Assembly: GCA_964609495.1 (NCBI GenBank)
Contig: CAZSTA010000046.1
Location: forward strand, 7,593 to 20,487
DNA from: CAZSTA01 sp964609495 [NCBI: uncultured bacterium]
GTDB taxonomy: Bacteria > CAZSTA01
DNA: 12,895 nucleotides
Direction of reading: 5' to 3'
Shown piece by piece: positions 5,325 through 10,524 of this stretch. The notes beneath the pieces were generated by a model that saw nothing but the letters and a program-made list of their open reading frames with translations, ran no database searches and was not told the origin of the DNA. Position 1 is the first letter of the stretch. Each line of letters starts with the position of its first letter. Both the position numbers and the translations under genes were made by a program.

Positions 5325-7604
5325 TCACTTACTCGAAATCTCTATATCTGCCGAGGTGTTAGCGGTAACCTTATCTCCTCTCTCATCGAAACCTCGAACT
5401 TCCAGCGAGTTCACCACTTTGCCTGGGCTGGTATCTCCCTTGATTCTTCCCTTGATCCTTATCTCTATCTCTTTTCCTTTGGGAAGAAGGGGAATATTCC
5501 ACAGGATTATCATCTGCTCTGGCTCAGGTGTATCAGGGATTATCCTTCGGGAAGCACGATCATCACTGTTGTCCTCAACGAATAGTATATCTTTTGATAA
5601 GATATCACTCACAGATATATTATGTATATGTTGTCTCCCCCTATTGATTAAAGTGATTATATAGACTATTCCATCTCCAGGGTGATAGGAGTTGGAAAGC
5701 GCCTTCTTTTTGACTTCAAGCTTTGACTTTGGTATCTCGATCGCTGCGCTAGCGGAGTTTTTATTGCTGGCTAAATTTCCCTCCTTGGATATAGACTCGA
5801 CCGAGATCGTATTTACTATACCCTCCCTATCTATTCTGGGATCAACCTTGATGATAGCTGATATCTCGATCTTATCTCCGCTTGCTAAGTTTCCTAAACT
5901 CCAGAATATATTTCGTCCTACGACCGCTGAAGGTAAAGGATCGCTCGACATAAAGAAAACATCGTTGGGAAGCTCCGCTTTGATCACGATTTGGCTTAAT
6001 CCCTGGCCAGTATAATTCGTTATAATTATGGAGTATTTCTCATTGCGACCTGCTAGTAGAATTTCGTTCTCAAAAATTTGTTCTATGAGCAATATATTGG
6101 AGGTCATCAATTTGGCTGGAGTTCGTTCCTTCTCAGCTTCAACTTCGAATATTGTTCTCTCTTTTAAGGGAAGGGGAGATGTAATTTGTTCGGGGATGAA
6201 GGGATTGGGGAAGCTGTCCTCGATCTGAGATAATTTATCCCCTATAAGCGAGGGGATATCTTTCTTCTCGGCGAGGAGAGGAGATATAGCTCGACTTTTG
6301 GGGAGAGGTTGGATAGTCTTTCTCATTCGAGTAGGATAAGATCTTTTCTCCTCCCCTATTGGAGGGGATAACTCCCCTGAGCCAACCCTTAGGGCGTAAC
6401 GGATTATGTACTCTTTGGAGGCAAGAGTATCTCTTGTCCCTTTAGAAGTTAAACTGCTAAGAAATTCATCGCTCCAAAGAGGATAGATCACGCTCTTCTC
6501 CACACTTTTTAGAGGTGGATTTTCGAGGTTATCTTTCCTATCAATCTTCACTGGCTCGGTTAATTTATCTCGGAGAGGAGCGGATATTATCTCTTTACCT
6601 ATAGTAGATCGAAGCGCGGGTTTTATTTCCCTTACTTTGACCTTTATAACCTCTTTCAGCAGGGACTCTATTTCGATTTTTTCCCCTACCATCTTGGGGA
6701 TTAGTGTTTGTATCCCACTTATAGATTCTACTAAAAGGGGCTTAACTTCACCTTCGCTCTCTATGATCTTTGCTCTAATCTCTAGGGGTTTAGAAGGCTC
6801 GACCTTCTTTAAGGCTGGCTTACTTACAGATGTTAAGCTAAGTTCAGATTCTTCTACTTCCTCCTTCTCCGCAAGGGAGGGTGATCTCTCCTCAGCTTTT
6901 AGCGATTTAGGGGAAGGGATCCCTCCCTCCACCCTTCCTATATTAATTGTGGGAATATGCTCTAAGTGGGGTGGCTCTATGGGGAATTTTGCCTCTTGTT
7001 CCTTCATAATCATCTTAGGAGTCGAGATCATCTCCTCCGTTTCGCTCCTATCCGATTCTATCAGAGCGATAAGGGATAAAGCAGAGAAGTGATTAGGCTC
7101 AAGCTTTCTGAGGCGCTTGAGCCAATTTTTGACCTGAAGTAAATAATAGCTTTGACTTGGGGAGTTTTGCTCCAACTCCATCGCTCTTAGATATAGGGAT
7201 AAAGAATACAGATAAGTGCTCTCTTTAACTCCTTCGTTGTCTTTGGCGGCTTTTTCCCAAGCCCCCCATCTCTCCCTTTCATCATACTTCGTCGGATCAT
7301 CGGTGGCAGTGAGCAGAATCTTCATAAAATCATCGCCTGCCCTCTCGAATTTTCCCTGGGAGAGAGCATCCAATCCTTGTTTATACAGCTCGAATAGATC
7401 ATTGGGTAAAGATCTCCCCTTAGCTAATTCCTCCTGATATCTCTCGATGGAGAAGGGGAATTGAAGGGAGATCTCTCCCTCCTCAGTTTGAGTTATAGCA
7501 GGCAAGTTAAATAGAAGAAGCAATATTAATATAACAAGCCGAAACTTACATTTAGGGGGAGGAATCCTCCCCTCTACCCCTCCTACTTTATTTATAGGTT
7601 TCAT
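5325..7604 (-). CDS. Secreted protein with helical N-terminus, long repeat-invaded linker and two DUF11-like domains
   Basis: The 759-residue protein has an N-terminal hydrophobic signal (about 19-39, FRLVILILLLLFNLPAITQT) after a 20-residue basic lead. Residues 65-185 are helical and TPR-like (LFELYKQGLDALSQGKFERA). Residues 190-500 are a low-complexity, probably disordered linker rich in Pro, Lys, Glu and Ser. Residues about 500-625 and 628-757 are two beta-sandwich domains of the DUF11 / conserved-repeat type (YSIIITNYTGQGLS ... IFWSLGNLASGDKIEI; VYIITLINRGRQHIHNISVSD ... LWNIPLLPKGKEIEIRI), usual in bacterial surface and wall-associated proteins. It is likely exported and may bind envelope components; no catalytic site is visible. 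ATG 7604 has only a weak GAG upstream, so the start is less certain. Several linker segments and the N-terminal lead are encoded by palindromic repeat elements. It lies between a PEGA protein and an S8 protease on the same strand. Confidence 0.8.
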   Translation of the reverse strand: MKPINKVGGVEGRIPPPKCKFRLVILILLLLFNLPAITQTEEGEISLQFPFSIERYQEELAKGRSLPNDLFELYKQGLDALSQGKFERAGDDFMKILLTATDDPTKYDERERWGAWEKAAKDNEGVKESTYLYSLSLYLRAMELEQNSPSQSYYLLQVKNWLKRLRKLEPNHFSALSLIALIESDRSETEEMISTPKMIMKEQEAKFPIEPPHLEHIPTINIGRVEGGIPSPKSLKAEERSPSLAEKEEVEESELSLTSVSKPALKKVEPSKPLEIRAKIIESEGEVKPLLVESISGIQTLIPKMVGEKIEIESLLKEVIKVKVREIKPALRSTIGKEIISAPLRDKLTEPVKIDRKDNLENPPLKSVEKSVIYPLWSDEFLSSLTSKGTRDTLASKEYIIRYALRVGSGELSPPIGEEKRSYPTRMRKTIQPLPKSRAISPLLAEKKDIPSLIGDKLSQIEDSFPNPFIPEQITSPLPLKERTIFEVEAEKERTPAKLMTSNILLIEQIFENEILLAGRNEKYSIIITNYTGQGLSQIVIKAELPNDVFFMSSDPLPSAVVGRNIFWSLGNLASGDKIEISAIIKVDPRIDREGIVNTISVESISKEGNLASNKNSASAAIEIPKSKLEVKKKALSNSYHPGDGIVYIITLINRGRQHIHNISVSDILSKDILFVEDNSDDRASRRIIPDTPEPEQMIILWNIPLLPKGKEIEIRIKGRIKGDTSPGKVVNSLEVRGFDERGDKVTANTSADIEISSK
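6159..6185 (-). repeat. Probable palindromic-repeat remnant inside DUF11 protein gene
   Basis: On the minus strand this piece (encoding SPLPLKE, residues 476-482) reads TCTCCCCTTCCCTTAAAAGA, resembling a mutated copy of the intergenic CCCTCTCCC palindrome at 5205-5282. The similarity is partial and the arms no longer pair well. I list it because four other segments of the same linker look alike at both DNA and peptide level (S-P-x-x-x-E). Confidence 0.35.
6345..6377 (-). repeat. Palindromic repeat translated inside DUF11 protein gene
   Basis: This segment encodes ELSPPIGEEK (residues 411-420). It contains the palindrome TCCCCT-ATTGG-AGGGGA (arms 6352-6357 and 6363-6368) and resembles the intergenic repeats at 5205-5282 in composition and layout. 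It falls in the disordered linker and keeps the reading frame. Confidence 0.55.
6855..6891 (-). repeat. Copy of the 5205-type repeat inside DUF11 protein gene
   Basis: On the minus strand this piece reads GATCACCCTCCCTTGCGGAG then AAGGAGGAAG, closely matching the intergenic copy that begins AATCACCCTCCCCTCAAGGG. It encodes RSPSLAEKEE (residues 240-249). The shared ATCACCCTCCC block followed by a degenerate right arm suggests insertion of the same dispersed element into coding sequence and later drift. Confidence 0.55.
6906..6947 (-). repeat. Second copy of an in-frame repeat (INIGRVEGGIPSPK)
   Basis: This piece encodes residues 220-233 of the DUF11 protein and is the second copy of the element at 7548-7595. 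Over the 34-base core, 28 bases match. Both copies are in the same strand and phase and encode nearly the same peptide (IN-x-G-x-VEG-x-IP-x-PK). The core holds a GGGATCCC palindrome. Confidence 0.7.
7548..7595 (-). repeat. First copy of an in-frame palindromic repeat (INKVGGVEGRIPPPK)
   Basis: This piece encodes residues 4-19, directly ahead of the signal peptide of the DUF11 protein. It contains a perfect 8-1-8 palindrome, GGGGAGGA-A-TCCTCCCC at 7556-7572. It matches 6906-6947 at 28 of 34 core positions. Because it precedes the hydrophobic signal it may be an inserted element that extended the N-terminus rather than ancestral coding sequence. Confidence 0.7.
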
Positions 7605-7623
7605 CTCAAATCAGGCACGAAGA

Positions 7624-7655
7624 CCCCGACTGATTGAAAAGAAAATCAGTCGGGG
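7624..7655. repeat. Perfect 12-bp stem-loop upstream of DUF11 gene
   Basis: Arms CCCCGACTGATT (7624-7635) and AATCAGTCGGGG (7644-7655) pair perfectly around an 8-base loop. The hairpin lies about 20 bases before the DUF11 protein start codon, in its likely mRNA leader. No T-run follows on either strand, so a terminator role is not supported. The stem differs from the hairpin at 7985-8011 at a single base pair (G-C here, T-A there). Confidence 0.85.
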
Positions 7656-7703
7656 AGGAGTGCCTATCTCCCTCCCTATTAAAAGCAGTTGATTTCTCAA
7701 AGG

Positions 7704-7750
7704 CCCTTGTGGTAGGGGAGGAGGGAACCTCCTCCTCCCCATGACAAGGG
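7704..7750. repeat. Long hairpin at the 3' edge of the structured RNA
   Basis: Outer arms CCCTTGT (7704-7710) and ACAAGGG (7744-7750) enclose a perfect 10-bp inner stem, GGGGAGGAGG (7715-7724) with CCTCCTCCCC (7731-7740), and a 6-base loop. On the minus strand it directly follows the structured RNA. The nearest T-run (CTTTTT) is about 20 bases downstream, too far for a standard terminator, though the hairpin could still mark or protect the RNA 3' end. Its GGGGAGG/CCTCCCC arms belong to the same compositional class as the repeat at 7556-7572. Confidence 0.8.
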
Positions 7751-7754
7751 TTTT

Positions 7755-8020
7755 CCACTAATATAAAGTGGTTTCTCCACCTTTCGGTGGGTTAGAGCCT
7801 CATCGGGATTGTTAAGAGGGGTTTTTAAGCTCGACAGCACTGTTCCTACCTCACAGAACTGTTTAACCATCAAGCCACAGAGCGGAAAGCTTGAGGAGCA
7901 CTCGCAGATGTGTATGTATCTCACCCTCTTAACTGCTCCTAACTTGCGTTAGGCCCCTAGTCAACCAGGGCCTGCTCTCGCAAGCCCCTACTGATTCTTA
8001 ATCAGTAGGGGTTGTTGACC
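7755..8020 (-). ncRNA. Highly structured RNA resembling HEARO / IscB omega-RNA, stand-alone
   Basis: Reading the minus strand, many helices are visible. GTTAAGAGGG (7933-7924) pairs perfectly over 10 bp with CCCTCTTAAC (7820-7811), closing a domain of about 100 bases. Three hairpins have GNRA loops: CTTGC-GAGA-GCAGG (7984-7971), CCTAAC-GCAA-GTTAGG (7953-7938) and CCACC-GAAA-GGTGG (7790-7777). All three are GNRA only on the minus strand, which fixes orientation. A 12-bp hairpin lies at 8011-7985 and a 5-bp hairpin at 7771-7755. GTCAAC (8019-8014) can pair with GTTGAC (7965-7960), which sits in the loop of AGGCCC/GGGCCT, a potential pseudoknot. Layout, length (about 265 bases) and short blocks such as GGTAGGAACAG and CCGATGAGGCTCTAACCCA recall the HEARO omega-RNAs that precede iscB; this identity is from memory and unverified. 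No iscB, isrB or tnpB gene is nearby. A 75-codon open frame here is a by-product. Confidence 0.7.
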
Positions 8021-8038
8021 GCTATTATCACCTGTAAA

Positions 8039-8122
8039 AAAGGGGACTTTTGCAGTCAATAGGACTCAAGTGTTCTGGTAACTTTTGCTTCCAATAAAAC
8101 TCAAGGTAAAAAAGTTCCCTTT
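8039..8122. repeat. MITE-like foldback repeat, copy A
   Basis: The 84-base element ends in inverted repeats AAAGGGGACTTTT (8039-8051) and AAAAGTTCCCTTT (8110-8122), matching at 12 of 13 bases. On the minus strand it contains two tandem units starting CTTGAGT (8105-8071 and 8070-8042), identical at 22 of 29 compared positions. It shares an exact 22-base block (8064-8085) with copy B at 10478-10499 in opposite orientation. It ends 6 bases before the stop of the PEGA protein gene and its other edge lies next to the 5' end of the structured RNA. No coding capacity. Confidence 0.75.
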
Positions 8123-8128
8123 ACGTAA

Positions 8129-10408
8129 TTATTTCTTCTCTAAGATAGCATCTATCTCCTGATCTTGAGCGGAGAGGATTACTGCTGTCCGTTTCCACTC
8201 CTTATATCCTTCTTTAACCAATCTAATTTCATAGCTTCCGGGGGCGAAGGAGGAGATTATAAGGTCGGTCAATCCTTGCAACTGACCATCTATGTAAATC
8301 TTAGCTCCTGGAGGAGTGGATTTTATGGTCAAGGAAGAGGTGGTTTTAGCTAGCTCTGCTCTTAGCTGAGCTACCTGTCCCGCCCGGATATCCACTGTTT
8401 GGCGCCAGCTGCTATATCCATTTTTGCTAACTCTGATTTTATACTTTCCCACGGGGAGATCACTTATAGTATAAGGAGTCTCCCCTTGTAGTTCTCCTCC
8501 TATATATACTTGAGCTTTACCTGGTTCACTGCTGATCTCAAGTCCACCTGTCTCTGGTATAAGTTGAACTTTCACTTCGTTATCCCTATTGGCGATTACT
8601 CTCGTTCTCTTCTTCCAAGTCTGATATCCATCTTTAGCTAGCTCCAAGGTATAGTCCCCGGTGGGAATAGATTCGAGAATTAAGGGAGTAGTGCCTTCAA
8701 TTTCTCCATCCAAATAAACTAGGGCAGATGAAGGAGTGGAGGTTATCATTAGTTTGCCAAAATGAGCCTCAAGACTTGCTTGAATTCTGATTATATCATT
8801 AGCTTTTATAGTTACTACCTCCTTCCAAGTATCATATCCGCTCTTTATAAGCTTGATCCTGTAAACTCCAGGAGGGAAAGAGGTGAGGGATAGAGGGGTC
8901 TTTCCTCTATCCTCATCGTTTATATATATCTCTGCAGATGCAGGGATAGAATTTATAGATAACCATCCGAGTGCTTCTGATAGAGTGATCTCTACCTCGA
9001 CTCTCTGTTGCTCCTCCACAGTTACAATATCTTCATACTCCTGATACCCCTCCTTGCTCAGTCTGAGTTTATATTGGGCGATAGGTATATTAGGAATAGT
9101 AAGAGGAGTTTTACCTTTGAGTTCTTCATTTAAGTAAACATTAGCCCCATAGGGAGAAGAGGTGACGAAAAGCGTTCCTTGAGCTCTCTCTAAAGTGATC
9201 TCTACTTCTCTGCTAAGAGCAGAGGGCATGAATAGCTTACTGATCCAACTTTTATACCCTTTCTTCGAGATTCTGATATCATAATATCCCGTCTCAAGAT
9301 CCCGGATGATCAGAGGAGTCATACCTTTGAAGTTTCCTCCGATATATACTTCCGCCTCTGCTGGTTTAGAAATAATCGTTAATATTGGTTCTGGTTCCTC
9401 TTCAGAGAGAGATAAGGGAATATCTAAGAGATTAGTCTTATCAGAGTGAACTTCAATCAACTTTTGCCAATCGTCGTATCCTCTTAAGCTCACCTTGAGG
9501 TGATGTTGACCTATTAGGACCTCCTCGATAGTGAGGGGAGTAGTTCCTTTTTCCTCTCCATCTAAATAAACCATAGCCTTATCTGGAGATGATTTTACCC
9601 TAATAGCCCCTTTGGGGATAGCTATCTCTATCCGTTTCGACTTAAGGGTAACTATGACCTTCCCCATTTCCCTGGGCTTTAGCGTGATCTCCTCGTTCCA
9701 CTCCTCATATCCATCCTTAATCAATTTCACTTGGTGGGATCCGGACAGTATAGCATCGAGTTCAAGTGGTGTTTTCCCTTTTAGCTGTCCATCTAAGTAA
9801 ACCTGAGCTTTATCAGGAGTAGATATAATAGCTAAAGAACTCACAATTTTTTCTCGTACTTGTTCAAATAATTTTATTATCTTAGGGGGATGATAGGTGG
9901 GATCTAGTTGTAGCGCTGGATCGATTTGGAGGCTGTTTTTGAAGGCCTCTTGCGCCTTATCGAAATCGTTTAATCCTATGTAAGTAAAGGCTAGATACTC
10001 ATACGCCTCTACTAAGTCCTTTTTATCCTTTGGATTAAGATCTATCGCTTTTTTTAACTCGGTGATAGCCTTTTCGAATAAACATTGATAGTAGTAGGAC
10101 TTTCCCAGACCCAGGTGGCCCGAGGGATGATCGGGGTCTAGGTTTATCGCCTCTTTGAAGCTGTTCTCTGCGTTCTCAAAATCGCCTTCGTCAAGATAGG
10201 ACAAACCTTCTTTGATACTATCCTCATAAGTTGTGGCTTGAACAATTGGGGCAAGAGATAACATCACTAAGATAATCGGTATGAGGAAGCAAATTCCTGA
10301 ACCGATTAACCTCTTCAAGCCGAAACCCAAGTTTCGGTTATTCGGCTTGCTTTGACTATCCCTCCTATATCTGAGAATCCCCCCTATAATTATCCCTTTA
10401 TGACGCAT
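8129..10408 (-). CDS. TPR protein with eight PEGA repeats
   Basis: The 759-residue protein has a basic lead (1-34), a hydrophobic signal or anchor (about 35-58, FLIPIILVMLSLAPIVQA), three TPR units (about 61-94, 95-128, 133-166) and eight PEGA repeats at about 191-256, 268-334, 342-407, 411-476, 481-546, 551-616, 622-686 and 691-757. Each PEGA unit has the pattern ITSTPxxAxVYLDGExKGTTPL ... GxYxIRLxKxGYxxW broken into a small beta-sandwich. PEGA arrays are generally found outside the cytoplasm and are thought to bind surface polysaccharide or protein partners; no enzyme domain is present. ATG 10408 has a well-placed AAAGGAGAG site. The lead segment is encoded by a palindromic repeat (10317-10348). 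The upstream kinase carries the same TPR-PEGA pair, so the two probably share a ligand or interact (inference). Foldback repeats A and B bracket the gene. Confidence 0.9.
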   Translation of the reverse strand: MRHKGIIIGGILRYRRDSQSKPNNRNLGFGLKRLIGSGICFLIPIILVMLSLAPIVQATTYEDSIKEGLSYLDEGDFENAENSFKEAINLDPDHPSGHLGLGKSYYYQCLFEKAITELKKAIDLNPKDKKDLVEAYEYLAFTYIGLNDFDKAQEAFKNSLQIDPALQLDPTYHPPKIIKLFEQVREKIVSSLAIISTPDKAQVYLDGQLKGKTPLELDAILSGSHQVKLIKDGYEEWNEEITLKPREMGKVIVTLKSKRIEIAIPKGAIRVKSSPDKAMVYLDGEEKGTTPLTIEEVLIGQHHLKVSLRGYDDWQKLIEVHSDKTNLLDIPLSLSEEEPEPILTIISKPAEAEVYIGGNFKGMTPLIIRDLETGYYDIRISKKGYKSWISKLFMPSALSREVEITLERAQGTLFVTSSPYGANVYLNEELKGKTPLTIPNIPIAQYKLRLSKEGYQEYEDIVTVEEQQRVEVEITLSEALGWLSINSIPASAEIYINDEDRGKTPLSLTSFPPGVYRIKLIKSGYDTWKEVVTIKANDIIRIQASLEAHFGKLMITSTPSSALVYLDGEIEGTTPLILESIPTGDYTLELAKDGYQTWKKRTRVIANRDNEVKVQLIPETGGLEISSEPGKAQVYIGGELQGETPYTISDLPVGKYKIRVSKNGYSSWRQTVDIRAGQVAQLRAELAKTTSSLTIKSTPPGAKIYIDGQLQGLTDLIISSFAPGSYEIRLVKEGYKEWKRTAVILSAQDQEIDAILEKK
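10317..10348 (-). repeat. Nested palindrome in the N-terminal codons of the PEGA gene
   Basis: AAGCCGAA (10317-10324) pairs with TTCGGCTT (10341-10348), and the alternative inner hairpin CCGAAAC (10320-10326) pairs with GTTTCGG (10331-10337). It encodes KPNNRNLGFGLK (residues 21-32), just ahead of the hydrophobic signal. The 11-base block GTTTCGGCTTG also occurs at the same relative place in the DUF11 gene (about 7537-7547), again immediately before the signal peptide. Confidence 0.7.
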
Positions 10409-10424
10409 TCTTTCTCTCCTTTAT

Positions 10425-10524
10425 AAGGAAACTTTTTAATTCTGGTAACTTTTGCAGACAAAAATATATAAGGTTAGAAAGTTACCAGAACACTTGAGTT
10501 TTACTTCCGGCGAAAGTTTCCTTT
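10425..10524. repeat. MITE-like foldback repeat, copy B
   Basis: The 100-base element has terminal inverted repeats AAGGAAACTTT (10425-10435) and AAAGTTTCCTT (10513-10523). Inside, TTCTGGTAACTTT (10440-10452) pairs perfectly with AAAGTTACCAGAA (10478-10490), so transcripts would fold into a long hairpin. It shares a 22-base block with copy A in inverted orientation. One edge overlaps the TAA stop of the kinase gene (10525-10523) and the other lies next to the ribosome binding site of the PEGA gene, so it fills nearly the whole 114-base gap. Confidence 0.75.

Noticed and set aside
5356-7437. Plus-strand open frames over the DUF11 protein gene
   Set aside because: Low-complexity Ser/Leu/Ile-rich translations typical of the reverse strand of a Lys/Glu/Ser-rich gene; the minus-strand gene explains the region.
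7605-7754. A remnant of iscB or tnpB next to the structured RNA
   Set aside because: The bases downstream of the RNA translate to short Arg/Pro-rich pieces from hairpins, with no RuvC, HNH or zinc-finger motif in any frame I read.
7697-7924. A 75-codon open frame on the minus strand starting MRYIHICECSSSF
   Set aside because: It lies entirely over the structured RNA and the long hairpin; its codons are dictated by stems such as CCACC-GAAA-GGTGG. There is no clear ribosome binding site and the peptide is not a recognisable domain.
8042-8105. CRISPR-like repeat array
   Set aside because: Only two tandem units with 22 of 29 matching bases, no regular spacers, and terminal inverted repeats around the pair; this fits a MITE-like element, not a CRISPR array.
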